64,000 nt of DNA from Rheinheimera pleomorphica (GCF_011634895.1 NZ_SIRR01000008.1:248001-312000); one strand, 5' to 3'; shown: positions 45,717 to 55,318, numbered from the stretch's first letter. Translations and numbers: made by a program. Notes: a model not told the origin generated them from the letters alone.

Positions 45717-46178
45717 ATGTTTAGTCAGTTTATCGACAGTCCGCTTGGTCTGATCAGAATTAGCGCCACAAGCGACGGCATCACTGAAGTGTTATTTACC
45801 GACCGCAGCGGCGACACTACTCCCTCGCCACTGACTGAATTAGCCGCGCAGCAGCTGCAGGCCTATTTTGCCGGCAGTCTGCAGCAATTTAGTTTGCCTT
45901 TGGCCGCCAGCGGCACGGCGTTTCAGCAGCAAGTGTGGCAGGCACTTTGTACTGTGCCTTTCGGCGTGACCTGCAGTTATGCCGATATTGCCCGCCGTAT
46001 TGGTAACGAGCAAGCCGTGCGGGCCGTAGGCGCGGCCAATGGCCGTAACCCTATTGCGATTGTTGTGCCCTGCCACAGAGTGATCGGCGCTAACGGCACC
46101 TTAACCGGTTATGCCGGTGGTCTGGATAAAAAAGCCTGGCTGCTAAAACACGAACAGCGCCAACCGGCGCTGTTCTGA
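45717..46178 (+). CDS. ogt: Methylated-DNA-protein-cysteine methyltransferase
   Basis: A 153-residue suicide methyltransferase that removes methyl from O6-methylguanine. The active-site motif VVPCHRV is intact with Cys119, preceded by the helix-turn-helix FQQQVWQALCTVPFGVTCSYADIA and RAVGAANGRNP (Asn hinge and Arg finger region). It starts 1 base after the Ada-AlkA stop, and together they make a compact alkylation-response operon. Confidence 0.95.
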   Translation: MFSQFIDSPLGLIRISATSDGITEVLFTDRSGDTTPSPLTELAAQQLQAYFAGSLQQFSLPLAASGTAFQQQVWQALCTVPFGVTCSYADIARRIGNEQAVRAVGAANGRNPIAIVVPCHRVIGANGTLTGYAGGLDKKAWLLKHEQRQPALF

Positions 46179-46193
46179 CACAGAATACCAACC

Positions 46194-46730
46194 TTAGAAC
46201 TGGTAGCTGACACCAAAGCGGAATTCATTTTTGGTATCACCGCTGTTTAGTGCGATATTGCTGCGAATAGCCCAGTCCGGGCTGAGATAAAACGCAATAC
46301 CACCAGCTAAACTGCCATGATCATCAGCAATAGAGTGATAGGTTGCTTCTGAGTATAACTCGACCTGCGGCGTTAGCGGGTGACGCAAACCAACACCTGC
46401 ATACCCACCGGTATCATCCGCATCGCCTGACGCATGCTCGATACCGGCCAGAATGTAGCTTTGTGTCGTCGGTGAGAAGTCCAGTTTAAAACCGGTTAAA
46501 TAGTTTACGCCGGCCTGGACAAAATTGACGTCAAAGGGGCCGTTAGATAAGCGGGAAAAAGTGCCATCAATCACCCAGCTGCCATCCAGCCGGTAAGAGC
46601 CTTCAACATAGGGGCCATCACCACCGGCATCGGTGTAGCCGGCACCAACATAGTCCCACTTAACATTGGCCTGAGCGCTGGCCGCAAAGGCTACGGCAAT
46701 AATAGCGGCGAGTGTAAAGTTTTTTTTCAT
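46194..46730 (-). CDS. Small outer-membrane beta-barrel protein
   Basis: A 178-residue exported protein. ATG 46730 has AGGAG; signal peptide about 1-22 ending in SAQANV. The mature part is alternating strands with aromatic girdles and Gly turns (YVGAGYTDAGG, AGVGLRHPL, FRFGVSYQF with the C-terminal Phe required for barrel assembly). The length suits an 8-strand barrel. I cannot place it in a named family. It converges on ogt. Confidence 0.8.
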   Translation of the reverse strand: MKKNFTLAAIIAVAFAASAQANVKWDYVGAGYTDAGGDGPYVEGSYRLDGSWVIDGTFSRLSNGPFDVNFVQAGVNYLTGFKLDFSPTTQSYILAGIEHASGDADDTGGYAGVGLRHPLTPQVELYSEATYHSIADDHGSLAGGIAFYLSPDWAIRSNIALNSGDTKNEFRFGVSYQF

Positions 46731-46957
46731 TGTTGTTACTCCTGTCTTGCCATGAGTACAGTTCACGGCACTGCGTACTACGAATAGGCTGCCAGCTTAC
46801 CCCTGGCGTCTTAACACTGGCTGAACTATGCAACGCCGCTGGCAAGACAACAGCCAGTAAGCAATAATTCTATTTTTTAGGTTAAAACAAGGCAATTTAT
46901 GCCATTTTCTTTTCGTTTATTATAAAGTTTAATGGCCGCATACACGTGGAGGTAACG

Positions 46958-47845
46958 ATGACACAGCGAACACTACAACGCCTGATCCCATCAATTGCCG
47001 CATCAGATGGTGCTGGCGTAAAAATTAAACGCAGCCTGGGGCAAAACCAACATACCCGACTGGATCCGTTTTTAATGCTGGACTTTTTTGGCTCAGATCA
47101 GGCCGGCGATTATATCAAAGGTTTTCCACCGCATCCGCATCGCGGCTTTGAAACGGTAACCTATATGCTCGAAGGCCATATGCTGCACGAAGACCATTTG
47201 GGCAACCAGGGCCATCTGAAAAGCGGTGGCGTGCAGTGGATGACTGCCGGGCGCGGTATTATTCACTCTGAAATGCCGCAACAGGAAGCTGGCTTGATGC
47301 AGGGTTTTCAGCTGTGGCTAAACTTACCGGCAGCGGAAAAAATGAAACCGGCCGCCTATGTTGATATTGCCCCCGAGCAGATCCCGCAGCTTAGCCTGCC
47401 ACAAGGTCAGGTGAAAATCATCGCCGGTACCTTGCAAAGCGGCGCCTTTCAGCAAGGCGGTCCCATTCAGGGGCTAAGCACCGATCCGCAGTATTATGAT
47501 CTGCAGCTTGACGCTAATCAGCAATTGACACTGCAGTTAGCGGCCAACCATACGGCTTTTGTTTACCCTTATGCTGGCAGCGTTAACATACAAGACGGCA
47601 CAGCACAGCGCACCGTGCCCCAGCACCATGCCGGAGTGCTTGGCCGCGGTGACAGTGTCACGCTGGTAACAAAGGCGCCGGTACGGTTGTTACTGCTGGC
47701 GGCTGCACCAATTGGAGAGCCGATAGTGCAATATGGGCCCTTTGTGATGAACAGCATGGCCGAGATAGAGCAAGCGATCAGTGATTATCAGCAAGGGACA
47801 CTCACCGGCGAAGGCGCAGCTGAAAGTATTAAACTGGCCCACTAG
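46958..47845 (+). CDS. Pirin family protein
   Basis: A 295-residue bicupin of the pirin family from ATG 46958 with GGAGG upstream. The metal site of the first cupin is visible: PPHPHRGFETVTYMLEG with two His and a Glu-containing fold, then HEDHLGN. ASDGAGVKIKRSLGQ and TAGRGIIHSEMPQ are further family signatures. Bacterial pirins act as quercetinases or redox co-regulators; which applies is unclear. Standalone. Confidence 0.92.
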   Translation: MTQRTLQRLIPSIAASDGAGVKIKRSLGQNQHTRLDPFLMLDFFGSDQAGDYIKGFPPHPHRGFETVTYMLEGHMLHEDHLGNQGHLKSGGVQWMTAGRGIIHSEMPQQEAGLMQGFQLWLNLPAAEKMKPAAYVDIAPEQIPQLSLPQGQVKIIAGTLQSGAFQQGGPIQGLSTDPQYYDLQLDANQQLTLQLAANHTAFVYPYAGSVNIQDGTAQRTVPQHHAGVLGRGDSVTLVTKAPVRLLLLAAAPIGEPIVQYGPFVMNSMAEIEQAISDYQQGTLTGEGAAESIKLAH

Positions 47846-47853
47846 CACCAGGA

Positions 47854-47882
47854 AAAGCGGGATTTTACACGCATCCCGCTTT
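47854..47882 (+). terminator. Stem-loop after the pirin gene
   Basis: 10-bp stem (47854-47863 with 47873-47882) and a 9-base loop with A-rich and T-rich arm ends; the T-tract is short, so strength is uncertain. Confidence 0.65.
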
Positions 47883-47916
47883 ATACTGTCGGCTTTACAT
47901 CAGTAGAGACGGCAGT

Positions 47917-48627
47917 ATGCAATTAATCGGTATTATCGGCGCTATGGAGCCGGAAGTGGCGCTGCTGCGCCAGCAAATCAGTGATGTCAGCAGCACCGAG
48001 CTGGGTGGCTACACCTTTTACAGCGGTAAGCTGGCCAACATGCAGGTGGTGCTGGTGCAATCAGGAATCGGCAAGGTGGCATCCGCCCTGGCGACAGCGT
48101 TACTTATTCAGCAATTTAAACCTGATGCCATCATCAATACCGGTTCGGCCGGTGGTTTTGACCCAGAATTGGAAGTGGGTGATGTGGTGATCAGTACCGA
48201 AGTCCGCCATCATGATGTCGATGTTACCGCCTTTGGCTATGAAATCGGTCAGGTGCCGCAAATGCCGGCCGCTTTTAGCGCCCACCCGGCGCTGGTACAG
48301 GCAGCGGAACAAAGTATTCAGGCGCTGGGGTTTTGCCAAACCAAAAAAGGCTTAATTGCCACCGGCGACAGCTTTATCTGTGACCCGGCCCGCATTGCCG
48401 TGATCCGCCAGCAGTTCCCGACCATGTTGGCGGTTGAAATGGAAGGCGCTGCCATCGCCCAGGTTTGCCATATGCTGAACACGCCTTTTGTGGTGATCCG
48501 TAGCCTGAGCGATATCGCCGGTAAAGAGTCGCCGCAGTCGTTTGAGGCTTACCTCGACGTCGCGTCGAAGCACAGCTCAGCCATGGTGCTGGAGCTGCTG
48601 CAACGGTTACATAGCCTGACCCTCTGA
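47917..48627 (+). CDS. mtnN: 5'-methylthioadenosine/S-adenosylhomocysteine nucleosidase
   Basis: Cleaves adenine from MTA and SAH, recycling by-products of polyamine synthesis and methylation, and provides the S-ribosylhomocysteine used for AI-2. 236 residues, close to E. coli MtnN (232). The catalytic Glu is in GAMEPEV (Glu13); INTGSAGGFDP; VEMEGAAIAQV with the ribose-binding Glu; RSLSDIAG with the catalytic Asp. The next gene starts 1 base after its stop. Confidence 0.95.
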   Translation: MQLIGIIGAMEPEVALLRQQISDVSSTELGGYTFYSGKLANMQVVLVQSGIGKVASALATALLIQQFKPDAIINTGSAGGFDPELEVGDVVISTEVRHHDVDVTAFGYEIGQVPQMPAAFSAHPALVQAAEQSIQALGFCQTKKGLIATGDSFICDPARIAVIRQQFPTMLAVEMEGAAIAQVCHMLNTPFVVIRSLSDIAGKESPQSFEAYLDVASKHSSAMVLELLQRLHSLTL

Positions 48628-48628
48628 C

Positions 48629-49606
48629 ATGCTACCCGCCGCGGATATCTGGCCAGCGGGACTGTCTGTTTATCCACTGCTGATACTGGCAGTGGTGGCG
48701 TTACAGCGTCTGTTGCCACTGCCAGACAGCTACCACCCGCTGACGTTATTCCGTTATCTGGCGCTGCAGCTGGCAGCTAAAGTTAATCCGGATCCCAGCC
48801 GTAGCCGGCAACAGCTGTATATTTCTGGCAGTCTGGCACTGCTGGTTGCCACTGTGCCCTTTATTGCCCTGCTGTACAGTGTATATCAGTTTTCTGAGCT
48901 GCCTTATCTGTTGGACGCCTTGCTGCTATATCTGAGCCTGAACTGGCAAAACACCCGGCAACAAGCTCTGAGCGTACAGCGCAGCCTTAGCGCCGGTCAG
49001 CTTAGCCTGGCAAGGCAACAGGCCAGGCCATTACTGCTGCGCCGTACCAGCAATTTAAGCGATATGGGGCTGAGTAAAGCGGTGATCGAGAGCCTGGCAC
49101 TGCGCGCTGCCACGGCATTAATTGGCGTGTTGTGCTGGTTTTTAGTCGCGGGCGGTTTGGCTGCGCTGTGCTATCGCCTGCTGCTGGAACTGCAACAGCA
49201 ATGGAATTGCAAACTAACGGCCTATCGCCATTTTGGTCTGCCCTGTGCCTATCTGGTGAAAGTACTGACAGCATTACCGCTACTGTTATGCAGCGCCACA
49301 CTGGCGCTGCAACACGGTGTCCAATCCTGTTATCGTCAGGCGAAGCAGCGGCGCCAGCATTTTAGCCGCTTGTCTTTTTATTTACTGGCTTGTGTCAGTG
49401 TTAGTATTAAACGCAGCCTGGGCGGGCCGCTATACTATAATCACAGCAAACAACCACGCAGCAGATTAGTACAGCAGCAGGAACCTGGCGCGGCAGACAT
49501 TACAGGCGTTATCAAAGTGTTAGGCTTTATGCAAAGCTATCTTTACCTCTTGTTATTTAGCTGTAGCCTGCTGCAGCTGGCCTGGTTACTGACAAACTAC
49601 GTTTAG
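48629..49606 (+). CDS. CobD/CbiB-like membrane protein
   Basis: A 325-residue polytopic membrane protein (about 5-6 spans: 12-28, 68-88, 155-185, 255-280, 303-322) of the CobD/CbiB-like family. LPDSYHPLTLFRYLALQLA and RLVQQQEPGAADI fit the gammaproteobacterial branch that is paired with mtnN. No cobalamin biosynthesis gene lies nearby. Coupling to mtnN suggests a role other than adenosylcobinamide phosphate synthesis, for example in nucleoside or SAM by-product handling; that is inference. Hydrophilic loops are rich in Arg. Confidence 0.75.
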   Translation: MLPAADIWPAGLSVYPLLILAVVALQRLLPLPDSYHPLTLFRYLALQLAAKVNPDPSRSRQQLYISGSLALLVATVPFIALLYSVYQFSELPYLLDALLLYLSLNWQNTRQQALSVQRSLSAGQLSLARQQARPLLLRRTSNLSDMGLSKAVIESLALRAATALIGVLCWFLVAGGLAALCYRLLLELQQQWNCKLTAYRHFGLPCAYLVKVLTALPLLLCSATLALQHGVQSCYRQAKQRRQHFSRLSFYLLACVSVSIKRSLGGPLYYNHSKQPRSRLVQQQEPGAADITGVIKVLGFMQSYLYLLLFSCSLLQLAWLLTNYV

Positions 49607-49717
49607 TTAAATGCCTGCACCGCCGGGCTGGACAAGCAGTAGTGTCTCGGTATATGTTTTCACACCACACAGGTGTAGCACCAATAAAACCTATAGCGCT
49701 ACCAAACGGGAGTTTCT

Positions 49718-52700
49718 GTGAATTTTCTGCCGCAGCTTTTGCGTTATGCAGCGCTGATATTACTGCTAAGCGCGGTAAGTGTACCAGCTACCACACTGCT
49801 GCGACCTCTGACACCCGATCACGGCTTATCGCAAGGCAGTATTAATGACCTGCTATTGGATCAGGACGGCTTTTTGTGGCTGGCCACCGCCGGTGGCTTA
49901 AACCGCTATGACAGCAATCAGGTAGTACAACTGAGCAGCGCCGACTATGGCCTGCGTGAAGTGGCCTTCAGCAAGCTGTTGCAAACCCGCGACAACCATA
50001 TTTACGCCGCCACCGAGACCGGTGAGCTGTATCATTATGACCGTGAATCCGGCCTGATGACCCTGCTTAGCCAATTGACGCAGCAGCATGAAACGCTGCG
50101 CTATGCCAATATCGTTGGCTTAGCCGAACTGGATGCTGACACTCTGCTGCTTACCAGCAGTAGTGCACTGTTTCAGGTGTCACGCCACAGCGGCAGCAGC
50201 AGTAAACTGCTGGATTTGGCTGATATTGGCCAGCCCGACGGCTGGTTGCGTAACCTTTATGTTTACCAACACTATGTTTTGCTGGCGGCCTTTAATGGTG
50301 TGATTATTTATGATTTGAACAGCAACAGCCACCAGTATCTGCATCATGTTGATCCCAACCAGAGCAATGCTGATCAGCAACATGTAAAAGTGCTTGATAT
50401 ACAACATGATAAGCTATGGATTGGCACAGTAGAAGGCTTATACAGCGTCTCAGTACAGCAGCTACTGGACTTCTTGCAGCAGCAAACGCCGTACCAGGTT
50501 AACACCGAGATTCCCGGCTTTAATATCTGGCAATTGCTGTGGCAGAACAACGAAGCATTGATACCGACAGAGCTTGGCTTATATCGCTTTACCCCCGCTA
50601 CCGGCGACACCACAGCACTGCTTGCCTTTAGTGATGCCGGCCTTGGCCTGGCGGATAACAGTATGCTGGATATCGTTGCCGATAAAGACGGCGGTTACTG
50701 GCTGGCATCACGCGACGACGGCGCCTACTACTGGCACCCGCGTAGCAGAGCATTCAGCCAGCTCGGTTATAGCAGCACCGCTAGTAATGGCCTGAGTAAC
50801 GATAAAGTGTTCAGCCTGCTGCAGGATAACGGCACTTTATGGGCAGGCACCGCCAACGGCCTGAATAAAATTCAGCTAAGCGATAATACAGTGCGTAGCT
50901 ATTTTGTCTCAAACGACCCTAAAGCCGTCTATCACAACGGTACTGTGCTGCAAATTATGCCTGCCGGTAACAACCGCTACTGGCTGCATACCGGTACCGG
51001 GTTAAAACTGTTTGATGGCCAGACTGCACAATTATTACCACCGCCATTACAGCAGCCAGAAGATGCCAAATTACTGAATGAGCGCAGCGGCGGCTATTAT
51101 GCTGACAAGCATTACCTGTATTTTTTCCGGCAAAGCAAACTGCTGCGCTATAACACCCAGGATGGCGTAATAGAGGATCTGACGGCAAAATTTATCCCGG
51201 CAGCAATAGACAATGGCGCCATTATTTTTGCCGCCCTGCAAGGCCGGCACACTGGCCTGCTGGTTGGTGTGCCGGATGAAGTCTGGTTGTGGCAACCTGA
51301 CACCGGCAACCGCCAGTTGTTGTACCGCCACCCTAACTACCTGCCACAATCAAACCGTATTGCCGATACTGCCATCGTTGATCGCTTTAACCGCTTATGG
51401 CTGGGCATATCAGGCATAGGTTTGCTGGGTTTTGATGCCGATAGTCTGCAGTTGCAGCACCGGTTTAACGTGGCTGACAGCCTGCAGTCTGATGCCGTGT
51501 ACAGTTTGCAGCAAGACGCCTATGGCGATATCTGGTTTTCATCACACAAGGGACTGGCGCGGCTTAACACCACACAACTACAGGTTGAACTTTTTACCCG
51601 CGACGACGGCGTGGCTACCCATGAATATAACAGTGGTGCTGTTACCCGCCTGGACGATGGCCGGCTGGTTTATGGCGCAATGCGCGGCCTGACACTGGTA
51701 CAACCGGCATTATTACAACAGGCACCGGTCACACCAGAAGTGATTATTACCGGTATCAGTGTGCTAAGTGGCGACCTTAAACCGCGTTATAGCAACCTCA
51801 ATGGCCGCCATTTTAGCCTGTCACATCAGGATTTGGGGATCACGCTGCAATTTAGCGCCATGAGCTTCAGCCGTAACCACAAAATGCGCTACCGCTACTG
51901 GCTAAGCGGTGCCGGCGATATTCAGTACCCGGTGCAAAGTAAGAATGAGGTGATATTTCCGCAATTAAACCCCGGCAAGTATCAGTTTCATGTCGTTGCG
52001 CTGTCACCGGATTCAGGAGCAGAAAGCCCAGCTGCCACACTGTGGTTAACAATTCAACCGGCGCCGTGGCAATCTGACTGGGCAATAGCGGCCTATCTGC
52101 TATTAGCCTTATTTGCAATTTACAAATTGTACCGATTTCGCCGCCGTCAACACGCTGAAGTCAGGCTGGCCCATCAGAAAGTGCAGCAAAGCGAGCAGCG
52201 TTTAAAGCAGGCGTTGCAATCTGTAAACAGTGGCGCCTGGGAATGGCGTGCCAGTAACAATCAGCTTTTTGCTGCCCGTATTCACACTATGCTGGGGTAT
52301 CGCGAGCAAATGAACCCACTGACGATGCAGCAGCATATGACGTTAATTCATGCAGACGACAAGATCAATTATGCCAGCCAGTGGCAACGCTTTTTACAGG
52401 AGCCGGCCAGCGGTTTTGACTGCACCTACCGCATGCAGCATCAGGATGGACACTGGCTGTGGTTTCGCGATCAGGGCAAAGCCACAGACGTCAATAGCGA
52501 CAATAAAGTCCTCAAAGTTATCGGCACGTTCAGCAATATTACCGAAACCCGTGCTAACCAGGAAAAGGCCCGGCTGTTTGGTGAAGCCTTTCAGCAAACA
52601 CGGGATTGGGTGGTTATTCTGGATAACCGGCAGCGGGTATTAGCGGCTAACCAGTCATTTGCTGCCGCCTTTGGCAATATGGAGCAATACTTAGATAAAC

Positions 52701-54229
52701 CACGCACCCATCATCTGGGGATCAGCCTGGTGCGGCGCCGGTTCTACACCAAGCTATTAAAAGCAATGCAAAGTGGCGAGCATTGGCAGGGCGAAGAGCA
52801 GGTGATCACGCCTGATGGCCGGGAGCGGCCAACGCTGATCAATATCAGCGCTATTGGCGAACAACAGCAACAAACCTTTTTCGTGTTGGTGTTTACCGAC
52901 ATAACAGCGCAAAAACATGCTGAAGATGAGCTGCGTTATCTGGCTAATTATGACGCCCTTACCGGCCTGCCAAACCGCGCCCTGTTGATGGACCGCATTT
53001 ACCACGGTATCGATCAGGCTAAGCGCGATAAACGCTCCTTAGCCCTGTGTTTTATTGATCTGGATAAATTTAAACAGATTAACGACTCACTGGGCCACGA
53101 TATCGGTGACTTACTGCTAAAAGAAGTCGCCAGACGGCTAACCCTGACCTTACGCGAAAGCGATACGGTGGCCCGCCTTGGCGGTGACGAATTTGTTGTC
53201 CTGCTGGAAGGCTACAAAGCGGAAGATAATATCAGCCATGTCGCGCGTAAAATGCTGTCGGTTGTTAGCGAACCTATGTCACTGGCCACGCACACCGTTG
53301 GCGTGTCACCCAGTATTGGTATTGCCGTTTATCCGGACGACGCCCTAAACGCCGGCGAACTGCTTAAACATGCCGATGTTGCCATGTATCACGCCAAAGA
53401 AGCCGGGCGCAATAACTTCCAGTTTTTCACTGCAGAGATGAACGAAAAAGCCCATATGCGGCTGGCACGGGAAACCCGGCTGCGTAAGGCATTACACAAT
53501 GATGAGTTTATTAATTTTTACCAGCCGATAATCAACAGCCAAACCCGCCAGGTCGTCGGTGCAGAAGTTCTGTTACGTTGGCAAAGCAGCGAAGGCATAG
53601 TGTCACCGGCCGAGTTTATTCCATTGGCGGAGGAGCTTAGGTTAATTATTAATATGACACAGGCACTGCTGGAGCGGGCGTTAACCGATTTACGCCAGTG
53701 GCATGACGACGGCCACTTATTGTACTTGTCAGTAAACCTGTCAACCCAGCATCTGGAACAACCGGCGCTGGCCGACTATGTGCGGGAGTTATTGCAAAAG
53801 CATCAGCTGTCTGCCAGCTACCTGCGTTTTGAAGTCACCGAAAGCGCCCTGATGCGCGACCATCAAAGTGCCATTGAGACCATGCTGGCGCTAAGCGATC
53901 TGGGCGTGCAGCTGGCACTGGATGACTTTGGCACTGGCTATTCGTCATTAAAATACTTAAAAGAGTTGCCAATAGACGGTATTAAAATTGACCGCAGCTT
54001 TGTGCAGGATATTGGCATTGACAGCAGTGATGAAACCATTATCGAGGCCATGCTGAGCATGGCCAACAGCCTGGGGATGTATTGTGTGGCCGAAGGGGTA
54101 GAAACCGAGCAACAACTGGCGTTTTTCAGCCGACGTCATTGCTATCTGATCCAGGGCTATCTGTTTGCTAAACCTATGCCCGGTGCCACCATGTTGCAGT
54201 TTTTACAGCAGGAGTTTCAAAATATTTAA
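49718..54229 (+). CDS. Sensor with two-component-type propeller, PAS, GGDEF and EAL domains
   Basis: A 1503-residue envelope-spanning c-di-GMP enzyme. GTG 49718 has GGGAG 5 bases upstream. Signal peptide 1-25; regulator propeller repeats about 30-665 (LDQDGFLWLATAGGLNRYD and several like it); Y_Y_Y domain about 700-780; TM 787-804; PAS about 825-945 and 950-1065; GGDEF 1072-1240 with intact GGDEF (1155-1159) and I-site RESD (1146-1149); EAL-type 1250-1500 with EVLLRW (1283), ESALMRD, LDDFGTGYSSL, Lys1423 and AEGVE. Catalytic residues of both output domains look complete, so it could both make and degrade c-di-GMP. Ligand is unknown; such propellers often sense sugars. Confidence 0.94.
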   Translation: MNFLPQLLRYAALILLLSAVSVPATTLLRPLTPDHGLSQGSINDLLLDQDGFLWLATAGGLNRYDSNQVVQLSSADYGLREVAFSKLLQTRDNHIYAATETGELYHYDRESGLMTLLSQLTQQHETLRYANIVGLAELDADTLLLTSSSALFQVSRHSGSSSKLLDLADIGQPDGWLRNLYVYQHYVLLAAFNGVIIYDLNSNSHQYLHHVDPNQSNADQQHVKVLDIQHDKLWIGTVEGLYSVSVQQLLDFLQQQTPYQVNTEIPGFNIWQLLWQNNEALIPTELGLYRFTPATGDTTALLAFSDAGLGLADNSMLDIVADKDGGYWLASRDDGAYYWHPRSRAFSQLGYSSTASNGLSNDKVFSLLQDNGTLWAGTANGLNKIQLSDNTVRSYFVSNDPKAVYHNGTVLQIMPAGNNRYWLHTGTGLKLFDGQTAQLLPPPLQQPEDAKLLNERSGGYYADKHYLYFFRQSKLLRYNTQDGVIEDLTAKFIPAAIDNGAIIFAALQGRHTGLLVGVPDEVWLWQPDTGNRQLLYRHPNYLPQSNRIADTAIVDRFNRLWLGISGIGLLGFDADSLQLQHRFNVADSLQSDAVYSLQQDAYGDIWFSSHKGLARLNTTQLQVELFTRDDGVATHEYNSGAVTRLDDGRLVYGAMRGLTLVQPALLQQAPVTPEVIITGISVLSGDLKPRYSNLNGRHFSLSHQDLGITLQFSAMSFSRNHKMRYRYWLSGAGDIQYPVQSKNEVIFPQLNPGKYQFHVVALSPDSGAESPAATLWLTIQPAPWQSDWAIAAYLLLALFAIYKLYRFRRRQHAEVRLAHQKVQQSEQRLKQALQSVNSGAWEWRASNNQLFAARIHTMLGYREQMNPLTMQQHMTLIHADDKINYASQWQRFLQEPASGFDCTYRMQHQDGHWLWFRDQGKATDVNSDNKVLKVIGTFSNITETRANQEKARLFGEAFQQTRDWVVILDNRQRVLAANQSFAAAFGNMEQYLDKPRTHHLGISLVRRRFYTKLLKAMQSGEHWQGEEQVITPDGRERPTLINISAIGEQQQQTFFVLVFTDITAQKHAEDELRYLANYDALTGLPNRALLMDRIYHGIDQAKRDKRSLALCFIDLDKFKQINDSLGHDIGDLLLKEVARRLTLTLRESDTVARLGGDEFVVLLEGYKAEDNISHVARKMLSVVSEPMSLATHTVGVSPSIGIAVYPDDALNAGELLKHADVAMYHAKEAGRNNFQFFTAEMNEKAHMRLARETRLRKALHNDEFINFYQPIINSQTRQVVGAEVLLRWQSSEGIVSPAEFIPLAEELRLIINMTQALLERALTDLRQWHDDGHLLYLSVNLSTQHLEQPALADYVRELLQKHQLSASYLRFEVTESALMRDHQSAIETMLALSDLGVQLALDDFGTGYSSLKYLKELPIDGIKIDRSFVQDIGIDSSDETIIEAMLSMANSLGMYCVAEGVETEQQLAFFSRRHCYLIQGYLFAKPMPGATMLQFLQQEFQNI

Positions 54230-54338
54230 ACCGCTGCGTCAGGTGGCGGCACTGGCGCGATAATTTCTGCACCAGCGGGCTCAGCCTGCAACTGCACTCT
54301 GCTATACTGCACTGCCCTGTGTATTGCTGCGGACCACT

Positions 54339-55187
54339 ATGTTATCGCCTTTAGTTAAAGGGGCCTTGCTGTTACTGCTGGCCGAAGCCTGCTTCGCCGG
54401 TATCGGTGCCGTGGTAAAGTTTACCAGCAGCACTGCATCTGAAGCCCAGGTGGTATTTTTCCGCAACTTCTTTGCTCTGCTGTTGATGCTGCCGTTTTTA
54501 TACCGCCACGGTTTTAGCCTGCTAAAAACCAAGCGCTGGTATTTGCACCTTAGCCGCGCGTTAACCGGCATCATCTCTATGTACTGCTTCTTTTATGTAC
54601 TGGCCCGTCTGCCGCTGGCGCAAGGTATGCTGGTATTGCTGCTATCGCCGTTTATCGTGCCACTTATTGCCCGCTTTTGGTTAAAAGAGCGCCCCAGCCG
54701 GGTGACCTTATTTGGCATTTTATTGGGCTTTATCGGCGTAATGCTGGCGCTGCCCGGCGGCACGGGCACAGCCAATGCCATTATGCTGATTGGCTTGCTG
54801 TCGGCCGTGCTGGTGGCAGTCACTAAAACCACTATCCGTTATATGTCGGATACCGAACCGGCAGTGCGTATTGTATTTTATTTTTCACTGCTGACCGCCG
54901 TGCTGTCAGCGATACCACTGCCATTTTACTGGCAGCCGCTAACTCACGACGTTTGGCTGGCCTTTATCGCTATGGGGGTTCTGGCGGCCATTGGGCAGCT
55001 GGCGATGACCCGCGCCTACGCTATCGCACCGGCCAGCGACATTGGCATGTGGACCTACAGCAGCGTGATTTTTGCTGGTTTATTTGGCTATTTGTTCTGG
55101 CAAGAACCGGTAACCATGGCCTGGTTTGGCGGCGTGCTGGTGATTTTCTACGCCGGCTATATCACTACCCGGCAAAGGCTGTTGTGA
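54339..55187 (+). CDS. EamA/DMT family transporter
   Basis: A 282-residue drug/metabolite-transporter superfamily permease from ATG 54339. Ten transmembrane helices in two EamA halves are visible, the first half running LLLAEACFAGIGAVVKF to LLGFIGVMLALPGG, the second starting near ANAIMLIGLLSAVL. A positively charged RERPSRVTL loop lies between. Substrate unknown; related proteins export amino acids or S-adenosylmethionine. Monocistronic; a structured repeat follows. Confidence 0.88.
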   Translation: MLSPLVKGALLLLLAEACFAGIGAVVKFTSSTASEAQVVFFRNFFALLLMLPFLYRHGFSLLKTKRWYLHLSRALTGIISMYCFFYVLARLPLAQGMLVLLLSPFIVPLIARFWLKERPSRVTLFGILLGFIGVMLALPGGTGTANAIMLIGLLSAVLVAVTKTTIRYMSDTEPAVRIVFYFSLLTAVLSAIPLPFYWQPLTHDVWLAFIAMGVLAAIGQLAMTRAYAIAPASDIGMWTYSSVIFAGLFGYLFWQEPVTMAWFGGVLVIFYAGYITTRQRLL

Positions 55188-55209
55188 CGGATCTACAGCT
55201 GAAGCCAAA

Positions 55210-55318
55210 AGGTCGGAATCGGTTTACTCTAAGGCAACCGTTGCAGGCCAGGATGGCCGAATCGAGCCCCCACGGATGGGTTTACGGCGTGTTGACGTGA
55301 GTAAACCGATCTCGGCCT
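55210..55318. repeat. Structured intergenic element bounded by imperfect 20-bp inverted repeats
   Basis: Between the EamA gene and miaB. Outer arms 55210-55229 and 55299-55318 pair at 17 of 20 positions, enclosing about 69 bases with inner hairpins (GGCC...GGCC near 55247; CCC...GGG near 55270). The inner stretch looks like dispersed intergenic repeats I have seen in Shewanella and Pseudoalteromonas-type genomes. No coding potential beyond a shadow frame. Family membership is from memory, not a search. Confidence 0.55.

Noticed and set aside
48629-49606. Cobalamin biosynthesis gene cbiB
   Set aside because: No cobalamin genes nearby, and it is coupled to mtnN. Family similarity kept, pathway role not claimed.
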